Source: Megalopta genalis (taxonomy: Eukaryota > Arthropoda > Insecta > Hymenoptera > Halictidae). From it: a stretch of DNA of 64,000 nt. Below the pieces are notes generated by a model. That model did not search any database, was not told the DNA's origin, and saw nothing but the letters and a program-made list of their open reading frames with translations. The stretch is from positions 6,856,001 to 6,920,000 of the forward strand of contig NC_135013.1 in the NCBI RefSeq assembly GCF_051020955.1, in the 5' to 3' direction. The position numbers and the translations under genes are program-made. Shown here piece after piece: positions 25,406 through 37,344 of this stretch; position 1 is the stretch's first letter; the number at the start of each line of letters is the position of its first letter.

Positions 25406-26040
25406 AATATTGCAACTGGTTCCAAGAGGAATGACATTTGCGTCTAATTTATTATATTTCCTGCAATTAACGAAGGCATTTTTTTCTTTTTGCATAAAGA
25501 TCCGTTTAATCATAAGTCAGTCTAATCGCGACAGTTTGAATATCGAAAATATCGAATATTTGTCACGCAGACGCTGTGAGAGATCGGCAGAAACGTCGAC
25601 GCAGTTGGAAAGTTCCCGCGATCGAGATCGTGTGCTCGTGAAGGCCTGAAACTCTCTGTGGAGAGGAAAATGTTGATGCGTCGTTTATAAATGTGGGAAA
25701 CGGGCGGAACAAACTCGCGTTAACCAGATAGCCACCCTGGATGTTAACGCCGAAGTAACTTGAGCGCGACACTCACGCCGGAAGGTCCAATAAAACCGGC
25801 AACGCGTGGAACCCACCGTTTCCGCACGGGGTCCATCAGCATGGCCAGCGCGTCGTTAATTACGAGAGAAAGATCCTAAAGTTCAAGTTCAGAGGACGGC
25901 GATGTTCTCTCGGCGTTCCCCGAGTCGGTTTTCCGCGACAACCGGAGGCGTGGCTAAACGATGCTTCTGATTAAATTAATCCTTTCGTAGATAGTGTTGC
26001 ATCTTCGTTGAGAATTCGATCAAAAAGAGAATATAAAGAG
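25406..26040. other. GC-richer unique stretch, no gene recognised
   Basis: About 50 percent GC by eye between AT-rich arrays. The short open frames lack recognisable content. Confidence 0.3.
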
Positions 26041-27300
26041 AAAAATAATTAGAATATAATAATAATAAAATAATAATATAATATAATAATATAATTATAC
26101 AGTATATATAATGTGATATTCGATATAATGATATTATTAATATTATAATAATAATTAATATTAATTACATTGATAATATAATACAACGTATGATATTATT
26201 AATATAATAATATTTATTACGTAGAATCGTAGAGACAAATCTGGGACACATGTATATTTTAGAAAATTAGACAAATTTCTCTTGTTTCCCAAATACAATA
26301 TAGATATTAATCAATGTTATTATTATATAACGTCGACAATATTTTGATATATAATCCATATTATTGTAATATTAATAAATCAATTTATATTATAATATCG
26401 GTATTATAATTAATTAAGGCATAAATATAATATAATTGTTAATTTAATAATTAGAATATAAAGAGAGAAACAAGAGAAATTTGTCTAATTTTCTGAAATA
26501 TGTGTCCCAGATTTATCTCTACGATTCTACGTAATAAATATTATTATATTAATAATATTATACTGTATTCCATCTTCGTTAAGAATTCGATTAAAAAGAA
26601 TATAAAAAGGGAAACAAGAGAAATTTGTCTAATTTTATAAAATATACATGTGTCCAGATTTACCTCTACGATTCTACGTAATAAATATTATTATATTAAT
26701 AATATTATACTGTATTCCATCTTCGTTGAGAATTCGATCAAAAAGAATGTAAAAAGGGAAACAAGAGAAATTTGTCCAATTTTCTAAAATATACGTGTGT
26801 TCCAGAGTTATCTCTACGATTCTACGTAATAACTATTATAATAATAAAAATATCATACTGTGCATTATATTATATTGTCAATGTAATTAATATTAATTAT
26901 TATAATTAATTATACTGTATAATTATATTATTATATTATAATATTAATTTATTTTAATAATATTATTTCTAATACAAATCTATGAATAATAACAATAATA
27001 ATTAATATAACAATTCATGTTATTATAACAACAACAATATTTTCATATAATCCATATTATTGTAATATTAATAAATCAATTTATATTATAATATCGATAT
27101 TATAATTAATTAAGTCATAAATATTGAAATACAAAAGATATTAATCAATGTTATTATTATATAACATCAACAATATTTTGATATAGTCCATATTATTGTA
27201 ATATTAATAAATCAATTTATACTATAATATCGGTATTATAATTAATTAAGGCATAGATATCGAAATATAATATAGACATTAATCAATGTTACAACATAAA
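26041..27300. repeat. AT-rich repeat cluster with an inverted pair and direct copies
   Basis: A block containing TACGTAGAATCGTAGAGA and AAATTTCTCTTGTTTCCC (about 26,213-26,292) recurs inverted at about 26,462-26,545. It recurs again in that inverted orientation at about 26,597-26,710 and 26,750-26,850. A second word, TCCATATTATTGTAATATTA, followed by AATAAATCAATTTATA, recurs at about 26,357, 27,051 and 27,188. Confidence 0.85.
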
Positions 27301-28200
27301 TATGAAAATATTTTTGTAAGGTCACCGTAAGGCAACCACGACTCGAGACACAATCGAATCGAATCAATCGATGCGCGACGACGTTGAGTCTCTCCGATGG
27401 AAAGAGAAAAAAAAGTGGCTCCATAAATATTTATCAAGATAACGTGAAAAAAGGAGACATCTGGAAGATAGCGGCGCGGTGCCCGCGCGTCCGTGGTGGT
27501 AAAGGAAAGCGCCTATAACGCCGCGCGCATATATATTATGCAAATACAAGGGTCCAATGAGGATGTTGCGACTTGAACGTTTAACTGTCCACATGCATTG
27601 TCCGTCGGAAATTAAAGTTTATAGTTCTGCAGTAATTTATGAGAAAGAATCCGTTCTATTATTATTGCCTGTTCGAGGCTGATGCAAATAGGAAACAGCT
27701 TGACATCCAGCATGGACGGAGGGGTGTACAAAGTGTACCATCGCGTAGACTCTTCTGCTTGGAATATAAACAGCATAACAAATTCTTCTATTACGCAACA
27801 CGTTGCCGAGCGTGTACCTTGCATATGTAGTATGTCAACTTATTATTGGCGAATGATTGGTAAGCCCGATTTAAATTTAAACGAACATTATCTCTCCGCA
27901 ATTAAAACTGTTCAATAATTCATTGTTCAATTCGAGCACCACGCGTCGACGCGAAGTTTTATGAACCGTGGCGAAAGAAGATGGCCCGTCGTTCTTGTCC
28001 TTGACTTATTTCTGCCATCGAGGCACCTGCCTCGATTTAATTGATCCTGATTTACGACGTTTCCACGCGTACAGGTAATTCTCTATGCGCGGATCGTTTC
28101 TCGTACACGGATAATGCTTTTTCTTGCAGGCGAGTTGTTATACGATGCAGGTGATTCTTCGTACACAGGTGATTAATTCTTCATATGCAGGTAATTCTTC
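27301..28200. other. unique stretch between repeats
   Basis: Mixed composition. Several short open frames overlap on both strands and none is recognisable. Near the end, copies of a GCAGGTGATTCTTC-like word (about 28,125-28,200) form a minor repeat next to the first foldback element. Confidence 0.3.
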
Positions 28201-28598
28201 ATACAGAGTATTCCAAAATTATTGTACAAGCGAGCGAATGAGTTCCTGAGGTGATTTGAAGTAACTTTTTCCTTTGCGAAAATGCAATCCGCGGCTTCGT
28301 TTACGAGTTATTAACGAAAAACACTGACCAATAGGAGATCGCGTGCGGCTGACGCTCCGCCCTCGCGACCACTGTCGCTGACGCTCCGACCTCGCGACCG
28401 CTGTCGCTAACGGTCGGCGCGACGCGACATTGGCCGCAAGTGTGGAGCGCCCGCAGAGCTCGTCACTCATTGGTCACTGTTTTTCGTTAATAACTCGTCA
28501 ACGAAGCCGCAGATTACATTTTCGCTAAGGATATAGTTGCTTCAAATGACCTCAGGAATCTCTCGTTTACCGCTTATACAATAATTTTGGGACAGCCA
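28201..28598. mobile_element. TA-flanked foldback MITE with degenerate ends
   Basis: Arms match the family (TTTGAAGTAACTTTTTCCTT, then ACGAGTTATTAACGAAAAAC, mirrored at the far side). The tips are decayed: ATACAGAGTATTCCAAAATT on the left and AATTTTGGGACAGCC on the right. The GC-rich centre contains internal repeats of GACGCTCCGNCCTCGCGACC. Confidence 0.85.
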
Positions 28599-28626
28599 AT
28601 TTTTTGTGCGCAGGTGATTCGCCATA

Positions 28627-30565
28627 TACAGGGTGTCCCACAATTATTTTAACAGCCGAAAATGAGGGGTAGCTGAGGTCATTTGAAGTAACTTTTTCCT
28701 TTGCGAAAATGCAATCCGCGGCTTTGTTTACGAGTTATTAACGAAAAACACTGGCCAATGAGAGGTGACGGTGCGAGAGAGAGGGTCCGCGAGAGAGTCC
28801 GCAGCACGAGGCTTTGACAGAAGGTCGGGACGGACTCGAGCCGCGTTCGAAGTATTGAACAAGTCATGAAGCGAGAACTTTCCGGATTTTTTTAACTACA
28901 TAACAGTGATATTTTTAAGAAAAACGCTGTTCACCTTTACTTTAGAACGTCTGCAGAATATTCACTAATTTTTCGGACTCGAAATAATATGTAGTTTAAC
29001 CGTGACAGTCGTTTTAATTTTCTGGTGTGCATGACACCTTATGTGTACCATATGAAATTTTTATGCAAGGTGTACAATGAAGATTAACAAAGTTCGTAAA
29101 TGATATTTTAATTTAAATAACTCCGTGTACGAACAGAATTCAACGAATGATTCGCAAAGCTGATTTAATAATAAATAATCGCGTTAAGGTACGTAAAGGA
29201 TTTGTTTTTTAGAGAAATATGAAAAATATTATCGATAAGAAACTCACCCATTTAGTTGAGGATGCATTTGCTGACTCGTACGTACTGACCTCGTACAACG
29301 AACAGCTGATCCCAGGTCGATGACCGCAACATTCGAGGGATACTGTCGGTGGAACCTCTGGTATGGTTATTTGCGAAGTTCACTTACACTGCACTGTCAC
29401 CAAACACTGATCAGTTATTTAATCACTGATAATCCGAATCACTTGTGGATATTTAAGAAAGATCACTGAGACTCGTTCGCGGATAATCGTTTATTCGACG
29501 CGTTCGTTCGGAAGTCGACGTTTCACTGCCGAAAAATTCAGGCCTTGACTGTGGGTCCTTGTTGTTCTTCGTTCGGCCGTCCGAGGAAATGACACTCGAT
29601 ACCATTTTCTTCGCACGGCCATTAATTACGTTCTAAGAGCGCAGGGTGACAGCGGGTCGGACACAGTTTACGTCTCGGCATATCTTGTTTATTTCATTTG
29701 GCGGTACCCTGCGCTTCGAAGAAAATAGTATCGGGTGTTATTTCCTCGGACGGCCGAAAGACGAACGACAAGGCCTCGATTTTTTGGCAGTGAAACGTCG
29801 ACTTCCGAACGAACGCGTCGAATAAACGATTATCCGCGAACGAGTCTCAGTGATCTTTCTTAAATATCCACAAGTGATTCGGATTATCAGTGATTAATTA
29901 AGTGATCAGTGTTTAGTGACAGTGCAGTGAAAGATCAGCTGTACGTTGTACAAGGTCAGTGCCCTTCGACATCATGAATTTCAGCCAGCAAATGCATCCT
30001 CAACTAAATGGGTGAGTTTCTTACTGATAATATTTTTCATATCTCTCTAATAAACAAATCCTTTACGTCCCTTATTTATTATTAAATCAGCTTTGCAAAT
30101 CATTCGTTAATCTTCACTGTACACCTTGCATAAAAATTTCATATGGTACACACGAGGTGTCATGCACACCAGAAAATTAAAACAGCTGTCACGGTTAAAC
30201 TTCATATTATTTCGGGTCCGAAAAATTAGTAAATATTCTGCAGACGTTCTAAAGTAAAGGTGAACAGCGTTTTTCTTAAAAATATCACTGTTATGTAGTT
30301 AAAAAAATCCGGAAAGTTCTCGCTTCGTGACTTGTTCAATACTTCGAACGCGGATCGAGTCCGTCCCGACCTACTGTCAAAGCCTCGTGTTGCGGACTCT
30401 CTCGCGGACCCTCTCCCTCGCACCGTCACCTCTCATTGGCCAGTGTTTTTCGTTAATAACTCGTAAACAAAGCCTCAGATTGCAAATTCGCAAAGGAAAA
30501 AGTTACTTCAAATGACCTCAGCTACCCCTCATTTTCGGCTGTTAAAATAATTGTGGGACACCCTG

Positions 30566-30567
<2 letters not shown>
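28627..30567. mobile_element. long foldback element, 1.94-kb inverted repeat
   Basis: It ends in TA-CAGGGTGTCCCACAATTAT on the left and the exact mirror on the right (ATAATTGTGGGACACCCTG-TA). The two arms are near-identical inverted copies over most of their length, pairing down to a central non-palindromic loop of roughly 100 bases near 29,615-29,715. The arms differ by indels: the left arm has about 55 extra bases near 29,090-29,150 and about 70-80 near 29,310-29,385. The outermost ~170 bases of each arm match the short foldback MITEs; the inner ~0.75 kb does not. No transposase is encoded. Confidence 0.92.
29847..30017 (+). promoter_or_regulatory. promoter- and first-exon-like segment inside the right foldback arm
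   Basis: An initiator-like TCAGT (29,847-29,851) is followed by about 120 bases rich in CAGTG words. Next comes an ATG at 29,974 opening MNFSQQMHPQLN, and a good splice donor (GG|GTGAGT, GT at 30,012). The left arm carries the mirror sequence, including the donor (29,243-29,255 on the minus strand), but a replacement removes the ATG part. Reading this as a captured or ancestral promoter plus first exon is inference. Confidence 0.35.
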
Positions 30568-30603
<36 letters not shown>

Positions 30604-30655
30604 AATATATATATTATTATATTATTATTATATTATATATAATATATATATAATT
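30568..30655. repeat. (TA)n simple repeat at the foldback border
   Basis: A TA run immediately follows the element's right-hand TA, consistent with insertion into, or expansion at, a TA-rich target. Confidence 0.85.
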
Positions 30656-31194
30656 CTCTATTTGCAAGTAATTCATATACAGTTAAGCTCCCATTTACAA
30701 GTAATTTTCCGTTTCCAAGCAATTCTTCACAGTTAATCGTTTATACATATACAGTACTGCAGGCACTGAACTTCATCTGCAGGTAAAATGTAGCAATCGA
30801 TTAACCTAATGCACCACCGTGCTCAGAGTTCTTCCAACGCCGTCCGTCGATCATTCGCCACCACGCGGCGAAACGCACAAAAGTGAAACGAGGAAACGTT
30901 TCACCGACGTTTGGAATATGAAACGGTCATTTTCCCGTGAATTTTTAACCAGCGATAATTTAACGACTGCGCCGCAGCGGCTCGCGGTAAAACGGCGTCG
31001 CGTGATTTACGACGCGGATCAATTGAACGGAACGGTTTTCGATGTAAAATGCGGGTTAACTATATCGCGCCCGGGGTCACATTATCCGATAGGAGTGTCA
31101 GACATTCTATTATGCACGATGAAATTGTGGAGTTTACGAAAAACTGTTGCAAATTCGTTTCTTAGAAAAATTATATACGCCCGTGATTATTGAA
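30656..31194. other. unique stretch with an unrecognised 124-codon open frame
   Basis: The + strand frame 30,819-31,193 is basic and shows no domain, signal peptide or splice-supported continuation. I treat it as chance in a GC-richer patch. The sequence before it carries short repeats of AAGTAATT and CAGTTAA. Confidence 0.3.
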
Positions 31195-32045
31195 TTACAA
31201 GATTCATGGGGGAAATTGTAACGTCTAGGAAACGATTTTAGAGATTGCGGGAAAATTATAGCGTCTACGAAATGATTGTAAAGTTGACAGAAAGATTGTC
31301 AAACTTCTGAAGGAATTGTAATGTTCATGGAAAAAGTATAAAGCTTTCGAAGGAATTATGAAAGTTGATAGACAAATTGTAAAGCTACTGAAGGAACTGT
31401 AAAAATTATAAAAAAAAATTATAGACCTTCCGACGGAAGTGTAAAGGTCGTGGAAAAATTGTAATACTTTTGAGTATTAGTATAAAAGTTGTAGAAAAAT
31501 TATAAAGCTTCTGTGGAAATTGTAAGAGTTTTGTAGAAGTTATAATCTGTGCGTAGAAACTGTAAGGTTCGTAGAACAATTATAAAGCTTCTGAAGGAAC
31601 TGTAAAAGATATAAAAAAAAATTATAGATCTTCCGACCGAAATATAAAGTTCGTGGGAAAATGGTAAAACTTTTGCGGTAACTATAAAAGTTGTAGAAAA
31701 ATTATAAAGCTTCTGTGGAAATTATAAGAGTTTTGTTTAAATTATAATCTGTGCGAAGAAATTGTAAGGTTCGTAGAACAATTATAAAGCTTCTGAAGGA
31801 ACTGTAAAAGTTATAAAAAAAATTATAGACCTTCCGACCGACATGTAAAGTTCGCGGAAAAATTGTAATACTTTTGAGGTAATTATAAAAGTTGTAAAAA
31901 AATTATATAGTTTCTGTGGAAATTATAAGAGTTTTGTAGAAGTTATAATCTGTGCGAAGAAATTGTAAGGTTCGTAGAACAATTATAAAGCTTCTGAAGG
32001 AACTGTAAGATTTATTGAAAAATTCTAATGCTTAGGAAAAATTTG
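31195..32045. repeat. tandem array, ~202-bp higher-order unit
   Basis: CTTCTGAAGGAACTGTAA (first copy CTACTGAAGG) recurs at about 31,385, 31,588, 31,790 and 31,991. Each unit is made of 30-45 base subunits of the type gtaaa-x-tt-x-gaaaaatta. The outermost parts are more diverged. Confidence 0.9.
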
Positions 32046-33417
32046 TGTCTTCGAAAAGGCATTATAACCTCCAAAGGAATTGTATTAAAAACGATCTAGA
32101 ATACAAGTTTTGGGGGATGCGAATGCATCTAGTTATTTAGAAAAATAAATAAACAAATAAAAAGATAGATAAGTGAGTATAAAAATTAATGCATAAATAA
32201 ACAAATAGATAAATGTAAATAAATAAACCCAGTTACAATCCAGAAGAAGCCCGTCGAAACGGACGAACACCGTGACGCAGCCCCGTGTACACTCGCTTCT
32301 ATCATCTACTTCGTCGCGGAGATACGTTACAATACGATTTCTAACACGATCGTTCGTTTACGCGTTCTCATTCCGAGCACATCAATAAAAACTCGACCGG
32401 CCCATGATCGCCAGAAGAAATATATAGGCTGCAACGTAACGTCGATCGAATCTCCCGACGAAAAATATCGTAATGCACGGTGTCACGGAAGTTTTTACGC
32501 GCCTCGATCGCATCCTCGTGCAGCGCACAAGCGTCGACTTGGCACCGTTGCTCACGCTTTTGCAAAACATTTCGAGTTCAGGATAACAATCCAGAGCCGC
32601 GCAGTTTTTACTCTCGAGAGAAGCGCGATGGACCCACTGTTATCGTTTCACATTGTCGTCGAGGAGTTCTCTGCACGAATTTCTCTACTCTTCCGCTATC
32701 GGAAAGCAGGTCAATTTGTTGATAAAAATTCAGCACCGACGTGGACACGAAAATCGTGGTCGTTTCGTAAACAATTTCTGTGCAAAAAGTTCTACGATTC
32801 TGACGCGAACTTCGTCTTTCGAAAGTAAGGTTATGTATCGCCGTTTGAAAGAAATGTTGAATCAGGGCTGGTTGGTTTGTTACCGGAGTTACAGAGCGTC
32901 CGACCGACTGTTCTTTTCCCCGAGCCAGCGTTCCCGGAACCTTGGATCCGTATCTTAATGGAATTAGCCAGTGGACGACGTTCGTTGCGCGTTTGCACGG
33001 TGTGCATTACATAATAATGAACAGGCCGGCGCGCGCGCTAATCCGCGCGGAGAGCTCTCGTCGTGCATCGGATCGCGAAACATTCGAAAGTTTCGGTCGC
33101 CAGTGAACATTGCAGCGGATCGATCGCGATTTAACGGACTAGGAAAAATCCGTGGCTCGGTGTCACGTTCAAGGTTATCCCGGGAGCGTTCGCAGGTTCT
33201 CGCGCGCTTCCGCGACGGGGCACCTCCGACGCTCTCCTTCTCCACGGACGCTTCTTGGACTTTCGCTCCTCGACGAGATAGATCGAATTTTTCTACCGCG
33301 ATCCGATAAGCCTCGTCCTCGAGCTAATCTGCTTATGGTAAAATAATCGTGCCGCCGGTCGAACTTCTCTCCCCCCCCCCCTCACTCTCGTGCTCTCTCG
33401 GCCTCTCGCGGTCCTTC
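32046..33417. other. GC/CpG-rich stretch without a recognised gene
   Basis: After an AAATAAATAAA-type patch (to about 32,230) the sequence becomes CpG-rich to about 33,420, with overlapping short open frames on both strands and an 11-base C run near 33,371. No protein family is recognisable. It could contain regulatory DNA or a 5' exon. Confidence 0.3.
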
Positions 33418-33515
33418 CGAGATGAAGCCGACGCCGCAAGGTTATTAAAGAGATTTACCGGCGAATTACCGGCAGCCTACAGCGCCGCGACTTTGAAGAA
33501 AATGTGCGATTAAGG
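33418..33515 (+). repeat. dispersed repeat, copy 1 (broken coding-like segment)
   Basis: Similar over about 100 bases to 34,698-34,800. Both contain GAGATGAAGCCG, GCAAGGTTATTAAAGAGATT and GAATTACCGGCAGCCTACA. This copy meets a stop codon soon after the shared part. Confidence 0.7.
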
Positions 33516-33939
33516 TTAGGATTTTTCAGCGGAGAAAATATACGATTGTTTACCTTGTCTAGGGAAATCGAAGTGAAAGTATTTTTTTACACTGTTCTCT
33601 GAACTGTGTTATCAGTCGTTTTTTTTTCTATTTACTTCATTAGTTCTCATAATTTGTCCGCTACATTTGGTAAATTGTATTATTGGTATTGATGCATTTA
33701 TATGAAATATTGGTTGGTGTAGAAACATTTAAAGAATTTCAAAATACTGTCACGTTATTTTGAACTTATTAAAGCGAGATGGTTCGATGCAAATATAGTT
33801 TCTTCTTTTAATAAATTTAGGACGTTGAAAATAATGTAACTGTTGGTTGGTAATTCTTAAATGTTTGTAAATACTTAAATTTCGTATTTTATTATTTAGT
33901 CAGAATGATTATTAAACTAGCCACATATGAATGTGATCT

Positions 33940-34500
33940 TGTCATTTATAATTTATAGATTGCAGAATATGTGATACACATGTATGTATTCAATATATTT
34001 AGTATATGTATATATTACAATTATTATATTTATTGTATATATTATAATTATTATATTTATTATATGTGTTATGTCAAGGTTATGTTCATTCATAATTTAT
34101 AGATTGCAGAATATGTGATACACATGTATGTATTCAATATATTTAGTATATGTATATATTACAATTATTATATTTATTATATGTGATACACATGTATATA
34201 TTCAATATATTTAGTATATGTATTTATTATAATTATTATATTTATTATATGTGTTATGTCAAGGTTATGTTCATTCATAATTTATAGATTGCAGAATATG
34301 CGATACACATGTATATATTCAATATATTTAGTATATGTATTTATTATAATTATTATATTTATTATATGTGTTATGTCAAGGTTATGTTCATTCATAATTT
34401 ATAGATTGCAGAATATGCGATACACATGTATATATTCAACATATTTAGTATATATATTTATTATAATTATTATATTTATTATATGCATTAAATATAGTAT
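33940..34500. repeat. tandem array, ~117-bp unit
   Basis: The word GATACACATGTAT recurs at about 33,972, 34,117, 34,185, 34,302 and 34,419. The last three are 117 bases apart; earlier ones show a longer and a shortened unit. Each unit includes GTGTTATGTCAAGGTTATGT and a TATTTATTATAATTATTATA tract. Confidence 0.9.
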
Positions 34501-34697
34501 ATTTATTACATATAACAGATTAAATCACATTAAATGAAATTACAATTGAATTGTGATCGATATGACGATTTGCATACCACACGCGCACAAAATATGTATA
34601 ATAATTGTTTTGTTCGCGGAGAATGTTGACATTGCGACGGTGTTACGTTGGGAGAAAACACGAACAAAATAACGAACACTCTCGGGACCGATCCTTT

Positions 34698-34800
34698 CGA
34701 GATGAAGCCGGCAGTTGCCGCAAGGTTATTAAAGAGATTTATGTACGAATTACCGGCAGCCTACAATGACGTGACTTTGGAAAAAATGTATAACTACGCT
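34698..34800 (+). repeat. dispersed repeat, copy 2 (within a 76-codon open frame)
   Basis: Partner of the copy at 33,418. In the frame 34,648-34,878 it reads EMKPAVAARLLKRFMYELPA and onward, a plausible helical peptide, but no family is recognised. Two diverged copies 1.3 kb apart suggest an old repeat or gene fragment. Confidence 0.5.
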
Positions 34801-35560
34801 TTACAAGCGCGAGATGAATGTACGACGACGCGCCGCGGCGTTGCGTCATTTTCCCGTAAATGGTCAAGACGAGGCTAGGTGCGCGCCAGTGTCGCGTTAC
34901 AGGTTGCCACCGATGGCAGCCCAGGGCTCTCTTATGTTCACGACTTTTCCAACATTAATTTTCCTACGGACAAATTTAGACGAGTCAACAATGAAGGCGG
35001 CGATAAGGAGGCTCGAGCGTGATGCAACGGAAAATGAGCGATTAAAATGAGCGACAGAGAGATTAGGAAGAGCTTTTCTCTTTCTGCATGTGTAATGTTC
35101 ATAATAATAAATTATAAATTATCTTTGAAATAAATCTTAACCGGGGAAAGTGAAACATTAACGAGAAATTAATTTATTTTGCTTTAGTTGCTGTGCTTTT
35201 TTTCTTGGAAATTATGCATCGAAAATAATATTATATTAATTTAGGATGTAAGATAATTTTAGGAAAAATTTAGGTCAATTTTCAATTAGCTAATTTCAAT
35301 TAGTAAAGAATGGCAACGTAGTTCTTTCAGTTAATGGACTCTTGACATGGCTTTATTATTATTCCGATAACAGGCATTTTTAATGTATTTATTTTGTTGA
35401 ATATATACCTTTGGTAAACAATGACCCAGAAATTTTTATTACATATTTATATCACAATTCTCAAGCGATACTTTACAGTTTAATATTATCGGAAATTTAC
35501 TAACAGTTTCCTGTTTTATATACTGTCTAAGATACTACAAAAATTGTTATTATAGTTATT
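34801..35560. other. non-coding stretch
   Basis: Mostly AT-rich after 35,060, with no exon or element recognised. Confidence 0.3.
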
Positions 35561-35900
35561 ATTTATCACACTATAAAAATTAGTGTTATTGTAATTACAG
35601 TCTACGATTATTATAGTTATTATTTATAACACGACAAAAATTAATATCACAAGAATTGTTATTATTATAGTTACTATTTATAATACGACAAAAATTAATA
35701 TCACAAGAATTGTTATTACTATAGTTATTATTTATAATACGACAAAAATTAATATCACAAGAATTGTTATTACTATAGTTATTATTTATAATACGACAAA
35801 AATTAATATCACAAGAATTGTTATTACTATAGTTATTATTTATAATACGACAAAAATTAATATCACAAGAATTGTCATTACTATAGTCATTATTTATTTT
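35560..35900. repeat. tandem array, ~54-bp unit
   Basis: AATATCACAAGAATTGT recurs at about 35,643, 35,698, 35,751, 35,804 and 35,859 (53-55 base period). Units include ATAATACGACAAAAATT and TACTATAGTTATTATTTA. Confidence 0.92.
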
Positions 35901-36319
35901 TTTAATTAATATCTGCAGTATTGCAAACTGCGAGCGAGCAATATTGACAATGTTGCCATAATTTTTTCCGCTTGCGAAATAATCTTCCCGCAGTTTCTTC
36001 CCAGAAATAAGTCTGCAGCAACGCGATCAATCAATTTTGCGAAAACATGCAGCACAATGTTTTCGTTCTGCACAGAGTTTGAACAATGATTTATAAATGG
36101 ACAGAGAGCCTCTGCACTCTCATTTTTCCATCAGCATCCTCCCTCTCAACATTTTCAATCGTTCATAGTCATCTTGAATCTCCGGTCACCTCGAGGGAGC
36201 CGAAGAAAATAAAAATGACCTATCAATGCAGACAGAGATATCAACCCCGGGAGCCGATGAAACCACGATTTATCGGAGTTTCTGTGCGCGCAGCTGCGTC
36301 GCCGCCGGATGATTTTTTT

Positions 36320-36326
36320 CCCCTCT

Positions 36327-36359
<33 letters not shown>

Positions 36360-36582
36360 TCTCTCTCTCTCTCTCGCGCGCGCGCTCTCTCTCTCTCTCT
36401 CTCGCGCGCGCGCTCTCTCCCTCTCGCGCTCTCTCTCTCTCGCACTCTCTTGCTCGCACACTCTCCCTCTCGCGCTCTCTCTCTCTCGCGCTCTCTCTCT
36501 CTCGCGCTCTCTCTCTCGCACTCGCTCTCTCTTGCACTCTCTCTCTCGCGTTCTCTCTCTCTCTCTCTCTCTTTCTCTCACT
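36320..36582 (+). repeat. (CT)n polypyrimidine tract with CG blocks
   Basis: About 260 bases of CT dinucleotides on the + strand, interrupted by CGCGCGCG blocks and single CGC or CAC. Long open frames crossing it (Ser/Leu runs on +, Arg/Glu runs on -) are artefacts of the dinucleotide. Confidence 0.95.
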
Positions 36583-37074
36583 CAAACTCAAAGCAACAAG
36601 GAGGACTGTACATATATTACGTGCGAACGATAATATAGCGCTCTCTTGGAACGTGCCTATTTCATTCATAACCGATCGAACGAGACGCAACGGAACACGG
36701 GAGTAATTCAATTGCCAGGGGAGCCCCCATAATTGCATGGCTATTCGAGTGTTTAAAGTGTTCAGATAACGGGAGACGCGCGAACGACGCTAAGTAATTT
36801 AATATCGCGGACAAACGAAGGTTTTTATTCATTGTAACTGGACTGCGGATTTTATGCATTTATCGGGAACTTGGGTAGATGTAATTTCAAATAGCAAAGA
36901 GAATTAAAAGAAATAGTTGTGTGAAGGATTTTAAACAATTAACGAACTTGATATTTAGTTATATTATATATTTATATACTATAATATATTTATATTATAA
37001 ATTATACTATTATTATACTATAAATATATTTATATATTGTATAATATTATATATAATATTTATATATAATATTA
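36583..37074. other. non-coding stretch
   Basis: Unique sequence to about 36,950, then a TATAATATT tract. No gene is recognised. Confidence 0.3.
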
Positions 37075-37344
37075 TGACTCTGAGGCACCACTAAAATTAT
37101 TATATAATAAAAGTTGTCTATATCGATGGAAGAAATATATAGTAATAATAATAAATATATAATATATTTATTACATATCTATATATAATATTATATATAA
37201 TAATTAATATTATATAATAAAAATTGTCTATATCGATGGAAGAAATATATAGTAATAATAATAAATATACAATATATTTATTATTATTACTATATAATAA
37301 TTTTAGCGGTGCCTCAGAGTCACCACTCGAGTGCAAAGGGTTAA
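37075..37344. mobile_element. degenerate TTAA-type MITE with an internal AT duplication
   Basis: The right end is clear: TTAGCGGTGCCTCAGAGTCA, then CCACTCGAGTGCAAAGGG and TTAA (37,341-37,344). The left end keeps only the inner part of the inverted repeat (TGACTCTGAGGCACCACTAA) at about 37,076 and lacks the tip. Between them, a segment with TTGTCTATATCGATGGAAGA occurs twice (about 37,113 and 37,223). Confidence 0.7.

Noticed and set aside
36086..36706. A 206-codon + strand open frame and long overlapping minus frames
   Set aside because: They exist because the CT dinucleotide tract has no stop codons; the residues are Ser/Leu or Arg/Glu runs with no domain.
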